This document shows, piece after piece, positions 41,386-51,217 of a stretch of 64,000 bases of DNA. The DNA comes from an uncultured Acidobacteriota bacterium (GTDB lineage Bacteria; Acidobacteriota; Terriglobia; Bryobacterales; Bryobacteraceae). Within the stretch, counting starts at the first letter, position 1; every line of letters begins with the position of its first letter. Location of the stretch: positions 62,001 to 126,000 of the forward strand of contig CADEFM010000006.1 of NCBI GenBank assembly GCA_902826605.1. The letters run 5' to 3'. A program made the position numbers and the translations under genes. The notes beneath the pieces were generated by a model. The model was not told the origin of the DNA and made no database searches. It saw only the letters and a program-made list of their open reading frames with translations.

Positions 41386-42429
41386 TTAACGCGATTTTCT
41401 TGGGAGGGCGGCGGCAATCACCGCCTCGCGATCGCCGCGCGTCCATGCATCCTGAATCTGTTCTTCGGTCATTCCGGCCACGCGCCCCAGAAGAACTACC
41501 GCTGGCAGGGCGTGCGCAAGCGTCTTCCAGCGGGACATCTCCGCCAGCGTGGGAAGGGCGCGTTCACGCAGCAAATCGAGCACGCTAGCGTCGCGAGCGT
41601 CCGTTAGAATCTGTAGCGCCCGCATGGCCTGATTACGATCGGACCAGGAAAGGGAATTCAGCATCTCCACGAACCACGTTGGCTGAATCTTCACACCGTC
41701 GGCGGGGTTCAGGCGCGCGTAGACGGCCAATGCGATCAATCCCCGCACAGCGATGGCACGTACGCCGGGGTCGGCGTCGCGGAGAGCGTATTGCAATTCG
41801 GCCGCGATGCGCGCCTTTTGCCTGGGTTCATACCCAATGACGTAGGCGGCGATGGCGCGCTGCTCGTCATCCGAGCCGGTGCGCAGAACGTCAACCAGCT
41901 TCGGAAAGTGACTGGTCGCCAGAGCCGGGAACTTCGATTGAATTTCACGCGCCAGCGGATCCGCCATGAGCGAATAACCCCGCGTGAGATCCTCTCCCGT
42001 CGCACCGCGACGGGTCGCGGCGTCGACTGCTTCCAAGAAATCGCGATACAGCGCGGTGAGTTCCGGAGGTAAGGAAATCTCGTTCTCAGGTGGTTCGCGC
42101 AAATCGAAATGGGGTGCGCCCCGCTCTTCGATTCCCACGTATAGAACCGATTTGCCGGCATCGCAACAGACCGCTTCCAAATGCGATTGCACGATACCAG
42201 AAACCTCCACCAGCTTTTCTTCCGCATCACCTTTGGAGGCCGGCAAGCGATCGCCCTCTTTGACGCCCAGCACCGTTCGGATTCGCTCCGGTTGCATTTT
42301 GTTCAAACCGAAGAAGTCCAGCACGCCAATTGTGGGAATATCTTGCGCGGATTCCGGAGTGGCTTGACCCGCCGCCAAACAGACGATCGCAAATGGCAAA
42401 AAAAACAACCGCATGGGTGATGGACGCAT
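41386..42429 (-). CDS. Exported POTRA-like plus HEAT-repeat protein of unknown function
   Basis: A 347-residue exported protein. Signal peptide (about residues 6-20, cleavage AAG before Gln). Residues 28-100 look like a POTRA domain (IGVLDFFGLNKMQPERIRTV, GIVQSHLEAVCCDAGKSVLY), and residues 170-340 are helical HEAT-like repeats (FPKLVDVLRTGSDDEQRAIA, RDADPGVRAIAVRGLIALAV). Such pairing suggests a periplasmic protein-protein scaffold, perhaps linked to the outer-membrane assembly or secretion machinery; nothing is established. An ATG five codons downstream (42414) gives a tidier signal peptide. Lies between a DUF4870 gene (10 bases) and secG (45 bases) on the same strand. Confidence 0.55.
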   Translation of the reverse strand: MRPSPMRLFFLPFAIVCLAAGQATPESAQDIPTIGVLDFFGLNKMQPERIRTVLGVKEGDRLPASKGDAEEKLVEVSGIVQSHLEAVCCDAGKSVLYVGIEERGAPHFDLREPPENEISLPPELTALYRDFLEAVDAATRRGATGEDLTRGYSLMADPLAREIQSKFPALATSHFPKLVDVLRTGSDDEQRAIAAYVIGYEPRQKARIAAELQYALRDADPGVRAIAVRGLIALAVYARLNPADGVKIQPTWFVEMLNSLSWSDRNQAMRALQILTDARDASVLDLLRERALPTLAEMSRWKTLAHALPAVVLLGRVAGMTEEQIQDAWTRGDREAVIAAALPRKSR

Positions 42430-42439
42430 GCCCGGCCCC

Positions 42440-42895
42440 TTAAGCGTACGCCTGCTTTTCAGCCAGTGGTCCGATCACTGGAAGCACCCAGAGCTCACGA
42501 TTATACGCCTTGTACATTAGCATCAACCATAAGAACAGGAAGGCCAGTCCCACACCCAGATGCAACACCACGCTAATAGCGGCTCCCAAGAACGGGATGG
42601 GGAGCAGCACAACGGAAATCAATGAGACAGCGGCGGAAAGCACGATCCAGGCAAGACCGGTGAATAAGGCCTGAAATGCGTGAAAACGGATGACCCGGTT
42701 TCGGTTGTAGGGCGCGAGCACCAGAAACAGGACTCCGCTCAACAGGAAGAACAGCGAATAACACAAGGCCGCCGCTACGTTTTCGGAAATACCCAGCGAA
42801 TCGCCGGGGGGTGGTGGCGCTCCGCCAGTCCGCGCGCCACACTTCGCGCAAAACTCCGCATTCACCTGCGTGCCGCAATTGGAACAAAAGGCCAT
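42440..42895 (-). CDS. Zinc-ribbon plus DUF4870-type membrane protein
   Basis: A 151-residue membrane protein. An N-terminal zinc ribbon (FCSNCGTQVNAEFCAKCGAR) is followed by three or four helices of the DUF4870/TIM23-like type, with NRNRVIRFHAFQALFTGLAW and a C-terminal VLPVIGPLAEKQ. GGAG is present before the ATG. The function is unknown. The same zinc-ribbon style opens the AIM24-like protein at 62467. The next gene starts 10 bases after its stop codon. Confidence 0.85.
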   Translation of the reverse strand: MAFCSNCGTQVNAEFCAKCGARTGGAPPPPGDSLGISENVAAALCYSLFFLLSGVLFLVLAPYNRNRVIRFHAFQALFTGLAWIVLSAAVSLISVVLLPIPFLGAAISVVLHLGVGLAFLFLWLMLMYKAYNRELWVLPVIGPLAEKQAYA

Positions 42896-42982
42896 GGCTC
42901 TCCGTATGTTTCAACTGTAGTCGAAGGTACGCGCGATCGCAATCACGTGCCCACAGTTACCGTGGAGCCATAATAGAGGAAG

Positions 42983-43720
42983 ATGCCCCATTCCGAAAAC
43001 ATAATTCTGCATGCGCAAGGCATCACCAAAACCATCGACACCGGCACACATCGTGTCGAGATACTGCGCGGAATCGATCTCTCCATCCCCGCTGGACAGT
43101 TCGTTGCCATCATGGGAGCATCTGGCAGCGGGAAGAGCACGCTGCTCGGTTTGATTGCCGGCCTCGATTCGCCCACCAGTGGCCGTGTGATGATCGATGG
43201 CGTCGATATCACAGGCCTCAATGAAGATAAGCTTGCGCTGCTCCGGGGCTGCAAAATTGGCTTTGTCTTCCAGTCTTACCAATTGATTCCAACCCTAACC
43301 GCCGAAGAAAACGTTTTATTGCCTCATGAATTGGCGGGAGGCGCAGTTGCGGCCGGACTGACACGCGCCCGCGCTTTGCTACGGAGTGTTGGTTTGGAAG
43401 ACCGGTTGGATCATTATCCAGTTCAGCTGTCCGGCGGCGAACAACAGCGCGTAGCCCTTGCCCGAGCCTTCATGGGCAAGCCCCCTATCTTGATGGCGGA
43501 CGAACCCACTGGAAATCTGGACAGCGTCAATGGCGCTCACGTGCTGGATCTTCTCATTTCCCTCAATGAGCGTGAGGGCACCACGCTCATTCTTGTAACT
43601 CACGATCGCGTGCTCACATCGCGCGCCGACCGCATCGTCACCTTGAGCGACGGCAAGGTGGTCTCCGACGAGATGCAGACGACGGTCGCCGACGCTGCCG
43701 GCGGGGAGAGCCGCGTATGA
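42983..43720 (+). CDS. ABC transporter ATP-binding protein (LolD/MacB-type)
   Basis: A 245-residue ATPase of the class that pairs with FtsX-like permeases. Walker [10 protein letters not shown] at 45-53, Q-loop [24 protein letters not shown] signature [14 protein letters not shown], Walker [14 protein letters not shown], and the H-loop ILVTHD. GAGGAAG is a good ribosome binding site. It overlaps the permease gene by four bases (ATGA), so both are translated together. Partners of this kind move lipoproteins, export peptides or drugs, or act as mechanotransmission devices; which one applies is not clear. Confidence 0.95.
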   Translation: MPHSENIILHAQGITKTIDTGTHRVEILRGIDLSIPAGQFVAIMGASGSGKSTLLGLIAGLDSPTSGRVMIDGVDITGLNEDKLALLRGCKIGFVFQSYQLIPTLTAEENVLLPHELAGGAVAAGLTRARALLRSVGLEDRLDHYPVQLSGGEQQRVALARAFMGKPPILMADEPTGNLDSVNGAHVLDLLISLNEREGTTLILVTHDRVLTSRADRIVTLSDGKVVSDEMQTTVADAAGGESRV

Positions 43721-46284
43721 ATCTGAGCTGGCGCACTGCGTCACGAATAGCATGGCGTGAAACACGCGCTTCCACAGCGAAGTTTCTGTTCGTGGTGCTC
43801 GCCGTGGCCGCCGGAGTGGGCGCTCTCACCGGAGTGCGCGGATTCAGCCAGAGCTTTCGCGCCACCTTGACGGCGCAATCGCGCACCATTATGGCGGCTG
43901 ATCTCACAGCGCGCCAGTTCCTGCCCGCCGCTCCTGAACAAATCGCCAACCTCGATCAACTGGTGGCGAGCGGCGTGGAACACACTTTGATCATGGAAAC
44001 CGTCTCGATGGGTTCGTCGGCCATGGTTCCCATCGATAGCGAAGCCGCCACACCGGCATTGATGTCCATCAAGGCCGTTGATCCTGCCCAGTATCCGTAT
44101 TACGGGACGGTGAGGCTCAATCCACCCATGGCGTTGAAAGATGCTCTGGAGAACGATACCGTTGCCGTCGCCAGCGATGTTCTCATCCGGCTCGACGTCA
44201 AGGTGGGAGACAAGCTGCACATCGGTAGGCAAACAATGCGTATTGCCGCCACCGTGGTTTCCGAACCTGACCGCATGTCGGGTACCTTGAACGTCGGCCT
44301 GCGCGTGATGATGTCGCGGGAAGCGTTCGAACGCACCGGGCTGATGGGCTTCGGCAGCCGTGGCGCATACCGCTATTTGTTCAAACTGGCGCCGACGGCG
44401 CCTCCGGTTGCCGATGTTCGAAAATCCATAAAGAACGCGCTCCCTGATTCATTGGTTGCCGATTTCCGTGAATCGAATCCCATTATCACCAGGGGACTTG
44501 ATCGCGCGTCCACATTCCTGAGTATGGTGAGTCTTATCGCGATGATCATCGGCGCGCTGGGCGTGGCCATGGCGATGCATGCTCACCTGCAGCAGAAAAT
44601 GGATAACATCGCCGTGATCAAATCCTTGGGTGGCACGTCACGGGACGTGATGGGGATTTACACCGTGCAGACATTGATGCTGGGACTATTGGGCGGCGTG
44701 GCTGGAGTCGCGGTGGGCCGTGCGATCGAAGCCATCTTTCCTATCCTGATCTCACATTACTTCCCGATGAGCATTCAATCCCGTTGGAATGTGGATGCAG
44801 CGGCGCAAGGCATCGCGGTTGGCGTTCTGACTACTCTGCTGTTCACTCTGCCGCCTCTGCTCGCCATTCGCAAAGTGCAGCCCGCGCTCATTCTGCGGCG
44901 GGGCATGCCGGAAGCCAAGCTTCCATGGCGGAAGCGGTTGGTGGAGACGCGCGCGGCGCTGGCGATAGCAGCGCTTATTCTGGCGGCTATCGGCGGGATC
45001 GCCAGTTGGCTTGCGGAATCGCCACGCGTCGGCGGATACTTTGTGGCGGGACTCGCTGTCAGCCTGGTTCTGCTGTCGCTCGTGGCATCTTTCCTGTTAC
45101 AGGGCTTAAAAATAGTGCTCAAGAATTTCCCTGTACGGATTCCAGTGCTCGCGCGCCAGGGCTTGGCGAATCTCTACCGGCAGGGGAATCAAGCCCAGGC
45201 CATTATGGTGGCCTTGGGACTCGGCGTAATGTTTACGCTGTCAGTGTATCTGGTGCAGCATTCCCTGGTGGCTGAGATTGTCGAAACCGCTCCGCCGGGA
45301 ATGCCCAATGTTTTCCTGATCGGCATTACGCCCGAGCTGGTGGAGCCTATTCAAGCGCTGATAGCGAATACGAAAGGGGTAGAGGGCACGCCTGAATTCG
45401 CGCCCAGTGTGGCAATTCGAATCACGAAGGTAAACGGCACGCCCTTCGAGCAGCTTCCCACGCCCGAATCCGGACGACGCTTCCGCAGCGGCCGTTCCGT
45501 CATGTTTGCGGACGCGAAACCGGATTCCATCGGGATCGTCTCAGGAGCTTGGTGGAAGCAGGGCGAAACGCAGCCTGTGGTTTCCGTCGACGAAGAGGCG
45601 GCACAGCGACTGCGTCTCAGAACTGCCGACCGTATCGAAATTGAAGGGGCAGGGAAAACCGTGAACGCTCTTGTCGTGGCCATACATCGCGTGGAGCAAA
45701 TGCGCGTGGGATCGGCCAATGAATTTGTCTTCAACTCGGCCGCGCTGATCGGTTTTCCGGCGACATTCTATGGAGGCGTCCGCATGAAGTCCGCCGACGT
45801 CGGTGCATTCGAACGCGCCGCATACAAACAATTTCCTGCGGTGACGGTGATCAATGTAGTGGAGGCGCTGGCCATTCTGCAACAGGTAGTGGATCAAGTG
45901 GCGGTAGCGATTCGCTTCCTCTCGCTTTTCGCGATCCTGGCAGGCGCCGTAATTCTTGCCGCGAGTGTGGCCGGAACACGTTTCCGGCGCGTGCGCGAAG
46001 TCGTGATTTTAAAAACGCTGGGAGCCACGCGGCGTCATGCCGGCCGGATTTTCTCCGTGGAATTTCTCACGTTGGGAGCCGTGTCCGGGCTGCTGGGAGC
46101 TCTGCTGGCATCGGTTTTTTCCGGATTGGTTCTGAATCAGCTCTTGGAAGCTTCGTATTCGTTCGATTGGAAAGTAACGCTGCTGGCCGTGGCGCTCACC
46201 GCGCTATTGGCGCAGGCATCTGGGTGGCTGGCGAGTTTCCGTATTCTGCGACAGAAACCCATGGAGGTTTTGCGCGAAGAATAA
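43717..46284 (+). CDS. ABC transporter permease with two FtsX-like domains
   Basis: An 855-residue inner-membrane permease with the architecture of YbbP-type exporters: an N-terminal helix (about 23-43), a large periplasmic domain (45-260), three helices of the first FtsX domain (270-390), a middle pair of helices (415-465), a second periplasmic domain (490-715), and the final three helices of the second FtsX domain (725-850). The end, RILRQKPMEVLREE, is the typical family close. With the ATPase encoded just upstream it should form a full export unit. No adaptor or outer-membrane gene is adjacent. Confidence 0.93.
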   Translation: MNLSWRTASRIAWRETRASTAKFLFVVLAVAAGVGALTGVRGFSQSFRATLTAQSRTIMAADLTARQFLPAAPEQIANLDQLVASGVEHTLIMETVSMGSSAMVPIDSEAATPALMSIKAVDPAQYPYYGTVRLNPPMALKDALENDTVAVASDVLIRLDVKVGDKLHIGRQTMRIAATVVSEPDRMSGTLNVGLRVMMSREAFERTGLMGFGSRGAYRYLFKLAPTAPPVADVRKSIKNALPDSLVADFRESNPIITRGLDRASTFLSMVSLIAMIIGALGVAMAMHAHLQQKMDNIAVIKSLGGTSRDVMGIYTVQTLMLGLLGGVAGVAVGRAIEAIFPILISHYFPMSIQSRWNVDAAAQGIAVGVLTTLLFTLPPLLAIRKVQPALILRRGMPEAKLPWRKRLVETRAALAIAALILAAIGGIASWLAESPRVGGYFVAGLAVSLVLLSLVASFLLQGLKIVLKNFPVRIPVLARQGLANLYRQGNQAQAIMVALGLGVMFTLSVYLVQHSLVAEIVETAPPGMPNVFLIGITPELVEPIQALIANTKGVEGTPEFAPSVAIRITKVNGTPFEQLPTPESGRRFRSGRSVMFADAKPDSIGIVSGAWWKQGETQPVVSVDEEAAQRLRLRTADRIEIEGAGKTVNALVVAIHRVEQMRVGSANEFVFNSAALIGFPATFYGGVRMKSADVGAFERAAYKQFPAVTVINVVEALAILQQVVDQVAVAIRFLSLFAILAGAVILAASVAGTRFRRVREVVILKTLGATRRHAGRIFSVEFLTLGAVSGLLGALLASVFSGLVLNQLLEASYSFDWKVTLLAVALTALLAQASGWLASFRILRQKPMEVLREE

Positions 46285-46293
46285 CGCCTAGAT

Positions 46294-47709
46294 TTAACGG
46301 GCGGCGACAGCCGGCCGCCGCCGATTCGTCATGGTGGCCTGCTCGAACGCATGGCCCATTTGCAGAACGCTCCAGTCACCCCGGTGGCGGCCGACAATCT
46401 GCAGACCCACCGGCAGGCCTTCCGGCGTGTATCCGCACGGCACGGAGAGCGAAGGCGCTTCGGTAACGGTGATCAGGTAACAGCACCGCATCCAATCGAT
46501 GTAAGTCTCCATTTTGTCGCCTTCGATTTCGGTAACGTATTCCTGCGAAAGGTCGAACGGGGGAACTTGCGTGGTGGGAACGATGAAGTACTCGTACTTT
46601 TTTTGGAAGACACGCATCCGGTCCCAAACAGCGGCGCGTTGAGCCGTGGCCTGTGCCAGATCTGACGCGGTGAGCTTCAATCCGCGGTGGTATTCGAATA
46701 GGATCGTGTCCTTGATTAAATCGCGATGCTTGCGGATATTCTCGGCATGCGCGGACAAGAATCCGTAGGCGCGCAACGTATGGTAGGCCTGGCTCGCTTC
46801 GCTTAAATCCGGCTCAGCTTCTTCGACGAGGCAGCCCAGGTTTTCGAAAACCGTGCGTTGCGCATCCACAGCGGTGCGCACGCGCTTATCGAACGGAACA
46901 CCGCTCAAGTCTCTGAACCACGCGACGCGTACACCCTTGAAATCACGCTCCAGATCGCTCGCGAATTGCGAGCCCGGCTCCGCAATCGAAATGGGACAGC
47001 GCGCGTCTGAACCCGCGATAGCACTCAGGAAAAGAGCAACATCTGGAACCGTGCGCGCCATCGGTCCGTGCACGCTGAGCGTGGACCACGGGTTGCCATC
47101 GGCGTGCATAGGCACGCGGCCCGGCGATGGACGGAAACCGACGATGCCCGAGTACGCCGCCGGGTTGCGGAGCGATCCGCCGTTGTCGGTGCCGTCTGCT
47201 AATGGCGTCATTCCACAGGCCAGCGCCACTGCCGCGCCGCCGCTCGATCCGCCACAAGTCTTGGTGAGATCGTAAGGGTTTCTGGTGGCGCCAAAGACCC
47301 CATTGAATGTTTGCGAGCCTGCTCCGAACTCGGGCGTATTCGTTTTTCCAATCGTGATCGCGCCCGCGGTTTTGGCGCGCTCGACAATGATTGCATCCTG
47401 AGAGGGGACATGATCCCTGAAAATACGGGAACCGTAGGTGGTGCGGATCCCTGCCGTGTCCAGCAAGTCCTTGTGCGCGACAGGGAGGCCGTGGAGCGGC
47501 CGGAGTGGCAAGCCTTTGGCCTGCGCGTCGTCTGCCTTGCGGGCGTTCTCCAATGCTTGCTCCGCCACCAGAGTCACCACGGCGTTGACTTTTGGGTTCA
47601 CGAGGTCGATTTGTTTCAGGCTCGCCTCCATGATTTCGCGCGCGCTGAGTTTTTTGTCGCGAAGTAATGACGCCATTTCGGTAGCGTTCAGAAAGCAGAT
47701 GTCAGACAT
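46294..47709 (-). CDS. GatA-like amidase (amidase signature family)
   Basis: A 471-residue amidase. I start it at 47709, where MSDICFLNATEMASLLRDKK resembles the family N-terminus; the frame is open for 18 more codons. The catalytic triad is the Lys in PVAHKDLLDTAG, the cis-Ser in TCGGSSGGAAVALACG and the Ser in the TDNGGSLRNPA loop. Family members hydrolyse many amides; without gatB or gatC nearby it is not likely to be the tRNA amidotransferase subunit. It is convergent with the ABC permease gene (nine bases between stops). A second amidase is at 58682. Confidence 0.92.
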   Translation of the reverse strand: MSDICFLNATEMASLLRDKKLSAREIMEASLKQIDLVNPKVNAVVTLVAEQALENARKADDAQAKGLPLRPLHGLPVAHKDLLDTAGIRTTYGSRIFRDHVPSQDAIIVERAKTAGAITIGKTNTPEFGAGSQTFNGVFGATRNPYDLTKTCGGSSGGAAVALACGMTPLADGTDNGGSLRNPAAYSGIVGFRPSPGRVPMHADGNPWSTLSVHGPMARTVPDVALFLSAIAGSDARCPISIAEPGSQFASDLERDFKGVRVAWFRDLSGVPFDKRVRTAVDAQRTVFENLGCLVEEAEPDLSEASQAYHTLRAYGFLSAHAENIRKHRDLIKDTILFEYHRGLKLTASDLAQATAQRAAVWDRMRVFQKKYEYFIVPTTQVPPFDLSQEYVTEIEGDKMETYIDWMRCCYLITVTEAPSLSVPCGYTPEGLPVGLQIVGRHRGDWSVLQMGHAFEQATMTNRRRPAVAAR

Positions 47710-47910
47710 AAATGGGCGGAGATGAGCGTTCGCGTAGTTCGGCGGCACGGATGCCCTCCTCAATATATATTCTGAGTGGATGGAATGGCATCAGTTTGCA
47801 CACGTGAGAGAACCGCCGCAGGATGCCATCCTGCCCCACGGGTTGACTTCGGTTTCCTAATCCGGATAACATCCCAGCAATGATTTCTTTACGATACTGA
47901 ATGGAGACCA

Positions 47911-48402
47911 ATGAAAATGACTCGATTTATATTCCTAGCGGGTGTTTCGGTGGCGTGCGTATTCGCGCAGTTGCCATCACAGAAGGTGTTGACCGTGGAA
48001 GTGGCGGAGAGCATCGCCCAGGAAGCCATGGCGAAGTGCCGCGCGGATGGCTACAAAGTCACCGTCACCGTAGTGGATCATGCCAACATGATGAAGGCTT
48101 TTCTGCGCGATGATGGAGCGGCCAACGCCACCATCGAAGTGGGCCGCATGAAAGTGAACAGTGTAATGGCATTTGGAAGGCCTTCGGGACCCCCACCGCC
48201 TCCTCCCAACGCGCCCCCAGGCACACCGCCGGCGGGAGGCGGACTCAATCTGCCTGGGACCATCAACGCGGCTGGCGGCCTGCCGATCAAGGTGGGCGAT
48301 CAATTGATAGGCGCGGTTTCCGTGAGCGGTGCACCCGGTGGCGATAAAGATGTGGTCTGCGCCAATGCAGCGCTGGCTAAAGTAGCGGACAAGCTAAGGT
48401 AG
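47911..48402 (+). CDS. Exported GlcG/HbpS-like haem-binding-family protein
   Basis: A 163-residue exported protein of the HbpS/GlcG family. Signal peptide residues 1-19 (cleavage VFA before Gln). Markers: VLTVEVAESIAQEAMAKCRA, VTVTVVDHANMMKAFLRDDG, then INAAGGLPIKVGDQLIGAVS and SGAPGGDKDVVCANAALAKV. A proline/glycine-rich insert of about 25 residues (roughly 92-115) splits the domain just where the family has a short loop. HbpS binds haem and signals redox stress in Streptomyces; GlcG's role is unclear. GGAGACC is the ribosome binding site. Convergent with glnE (12 bases between stops). Confidence 0.85.
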   Translation: MKMTRFIFLAGVSVACVFAQLPSQKVLTVEVAESIAQEAMAKCRADGYKVTVTVVDHANMMKAFLRDDGAANATIEVGRMKVNSVMAFGRPSGPPPPPPNAPPGTPPAGGGLNLPGTINAAGGLPIKVGDQLIGAVSVSGAPGGDKDVVCANAALAKVADKLR

Positions 48403-48414
48403 AGCCAAACGCGG

Positions 48415-51216
48415 TCACCCGAAGATCCTCTCGAACACGCGCCGCGTTTCTGAGCGGATTTCCTCCACCGCGCTAAGCGGCACGGGGCTCCAGCGCGCCA
48501 CCAATGCCCGCAGTGTTTCCACCTGCGCTTCGGCGGCGGGGAGTCTATCCTGTGCGTGGCCGGTAATGACGCGGATGCCATGGTCGACGGCCCGGTAGAA
48601 CGTGGCGGCCTCTCTTAAAAATTCCGCCGTAGCCCGCTCCAATTGGTTCAAGCCTTCGAGAACTTCGATCCGCTCCGGCGTGTTAAGCACCTTGTAAAAA
48701 ATCCCTGCGCTCTTCAGCCGCAGGTACATCAGGATGAAATCGATGTCATAATAACCGCCTCGGCCGGCTTTAAAGGGATGGGCCGCGCGGTGCTCCTTTT
48801 CGAGCTTGGCGCGCATCTGCTTCAAGTCCGTGCGTGAGCGGCCGCCCTGTCCATAGCGCTTCCAATCCAGTTCCTGTAGCTCATGCAGGAACAGCTCGGC
48901 CCGCTGCGCGTCCCCGGCGACCGCGCGCGATTTCATATAAGTAATGCCTTCCCAGGCGCCTGCGGTCTGCGCGAAATAATCCTTGAACGCGCCTTCCGTT
49001 TGCACCAGTTGTCCGTTTGCGCCGTTGGGACGCAAGCGGGTGTCTACGGTGAATAGCATCCCTTCTCCGGTGTAGGCCGTTACCAGATCCACGAAACGTT
49101 CGGCGACGCGCGTCCAGAATGGCATTTCCGCTGCATCTTCGCCGCAGAGCACAAAAACCAGATCCGCATCGGATGCCATGTCGAATTCACGCATGCCGAG
49201 GCGGCCCAGGGCGATCACCCACATCTGGTCCGCGGGGCGATAGAGCGGGTTTTCCGGAGGATGTGTTTCGCGGGTCTGCGCGATCGCAATTTCGTACGCC
49301 CGCGCGATGATCGCGTCCGCGAGATCCGAAGTTCGCTCCAATGTTTCGAAAATGGGCTGAGAAAAACATACGCTGGCCGCCTGCACGCGCAGCATCTCGC
49401 GACGGTACCATCGCCGCAGATCGCCCATCTCCGGCGGCGAGGGTGTGGTCGCGGCGGGATCGGCTGCCTTCGCGATCTCGTCCACCAGTTCAGGAGAACG
49501 GATCAGCTCCTCCGCGAAATAAGGACTGTGCTCGAATAGATCGAGCGTGCGAGCGGCGAAGCTGGCGTCCGCATCCAGACGATCCAAGCGCACCGGATCG
49601 CTGGAGAGGCGTTCCAGAAAATGCTCAAACGCCTTGAAGCCGCGGCGCAATCCAGAGCGCGCGAGCGTGGAGGCCAGGTTCGGAGCGCGTTGCTCCAAAG
49701 CAAGGACGACGTTGCTCACGGCCTGTCCACCACCGGAAGCCGCCGCGTCCGGAGTGGCGCCGCGCGAATGCACTACGCGATCGTAGATCTCGCGAACGGC
49801 GGACAAATGGAATTTGACCCCATCCAGCAAAACACCTCCGGTTTCTCCGCCGGGCACGCGGCGCGCGAGCAAATCCAGAGCGGCCGGATCGGAAGGCAAG
49901 GTGTGCGTCTGGAGGTCTTCATCGAACTGGACGCGATGCTCCACTTGCCTGAGAAATTGATAAGCCGAGGCCAAGTGGCCGTATTCGGCGTCGGACAGCA
50001 AGCCTTTGTCGTGCAGGCGCGCAAGTGCCAGCATGGTGCCGCCGTGCCGCACCCAAACCTCCGTTCCTCCATGCAGACGCTGCAAACACTGCACCAGGAA
50101 TTCGATATCGCGAATACCACCCGGCGCGAGCTTGACGTCGATGGCTATTCCGTTCCCGCGCCGCTTTTGGCTGAGCGGCTTCATCGCCAACTTTTCATTC
50201 AAACGCTCACGCGTTTGGGACAATTGCTCGATGGCCGAAAAGTCTAGCGTGGTTTTGTAAGTGAGTGGTTCCACGAAGGCCAGCAACGCGCGGCCGGTTG
50301 CGAAATCGCCGGCTGCGACGCGGGCTTTAATCATCATTTGCAGCTCCCAATCACGGGCACGTTTGGAATAGTATTGCTTGGCGGCATCTAGCGACAGGCA
50401 CAATTCGCCGTTACTACCATCTGGCCTCAGCCGCAGGTCCACTCGGTAACACATGCCTTCGGTGGTGTACGTCGAGAGCAGTTCTATCAGACGGTTTGCC
50501 GCACGCTGAAAAAACTCCTTGTTACTGATGCTTTGCAATCCGCCGGTGTCGCCATTCACGGAATACAGGAACATCAAGTCTATATCGGAGCTGTAGTTGA
50601 GTTCTTCGCCGCCCATCTTCCCCAGTGCGACGACCGAAAAGCGCGCGTCATTGCCAGGTTCGCCATAGACGCCCGTCATTTGTTCGTGGATGCGGATATA
50701 GGCCGTCTCGACGATGGCGTCCGCCAGCGCCGTCAATTCACTGGTGATTTCCGCGAGAGTTCCAAGTTCCAGAACATCTCGAATCAGAATACGCAGCATC
50801 TGTTGCCGCCGGAACTGCGCAAGTTCTATGGAGAGAGGGATTCCTGGCGGCAGTGTGGCTTTCAACATTCCGCGCATGGCTCCAGCCGAATAGAGGTGTT
50901 GTGGGCTGCCCTGGTCGAGCAGTTGTTCCATCCACTCCGGATGGGCGACCACCGCCTCTGCCAGGAAGGCGCTGTGAGCGAACACGGCGATTAGATAACG
51001 CAGCCCCATGGTGGACCGCGCCAGGCGCTGGAAAGAAGCCGGATGCTCCTGATGGAGCCGCGCGAACCACTGCAGAACCTGTGCGGGCGCGGGCGAAGAG
51101 CTCGCCAGCAAATCGAAACGGTTGCGGGCGGCTGGCGGAAGTTCACGTGACAATTCGCCTATCGCCCTCATAGCGCGCAGCCGGTCGTCGTAATTTAATT
51201 GTTCCAGGCGCTGCAT
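48415..51216 (-). CDS. glnE: Bifunctional glutamine synthetase adenylyltransferase/removase
   Basis: A 933-residue GlnE, which adenylylates GlnA to shut it off and removes the AMP again, controlled by PII. Both nucleotidyltransferase domains are present: N-terminal removase with YSSDIDLMFLYS and C-terminal transferase with MASDADLVFVLCG, linked by helical regions; RAGRGGYYDIDFILMYLRLK is the typical C-terminal segment. The start is set at 51216, one base after the stop codon of the MOSC gene; an in-frame ATG at 51237 would overlap it. The order glnA-MOSC-glnE on one strand with tiny gaps indicates one operon. Confidence 0.95.
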   Translation of the reverse strand: MQRLEQLNYDDRLRAMRAIGELSRELPPAARNRFDLLASSSPAPAQVLQWFARLHQEHPASFQRLARSTMGLRYLIAVFAHSAFLAEAVVAHPEWMEQLLDQGSPQHLYSAGAMRGMLKATLPPGIPLSIELAQFRRQQMLRILIRDVLELGTLAEITSELTALADAIVETAYIRIHEQMTGVYGEPGNDARFSVVALGKMGGEELNYSSDIDLMFLYSVNGDTGGLQSISNKEFFQRAANRLIELLSTYTTEGMCYRVDLRLRPDGSNGELCLSLDAAKQYYSKRARDWELQMMIKARVAAGDFATGRALLAFVEPLTYKTTLDFSAIEQLSQTRERLNEKLAMKPLSQKRRGNGIAIDVKLAPGGIRDIEFLVQCLQRLHGGTEVWVRHGGTMLALARLHDKGLLSDAEYGHLASAYQFLRQVEHRVQFDEDLQTHTLPSDPAALDLLARRVPGGETGGVLLDGVKFHLSAVREIYDRVVHSRGATPDAAASGGGQAVSNVVLALEQRAPNLASTLARSGLRRGFKAFEHFLERLSSDPVRLDRLDADASFAARTLDLFEHSPYFAEELIRSPELVDEIAKAADPAATTPSPPEMGDLRRWYRREMLRVQAASVCFSQPIFETLERTSDLADAIIARAYEIAIAQTRETHPPENPLYRPADQMWVIALGRLGMREFDMASDADLVFVLCGEDAAEMPFWTRVAERFVDLVTAYTGEGMLFTVDTRLRPNGANGQLVQTEGAFKDYFAQTAGAWEGITYMKSRAVAGDAQRAELFLHELQELDWKRYGQGGRSRTDLKQMRAKLEKEHRAAHPFKAGRGGYYDIDFILMYLRLKSAGIFYKVLNTPERIEVLEGLNQLERATAEFLREAATFYRAVDHGIRVITGHAQDRLPAAEAQVETLRALVARWSPVPLSAVEEIRSETRRVFERIFG

Positions 51217-51217
51217 G

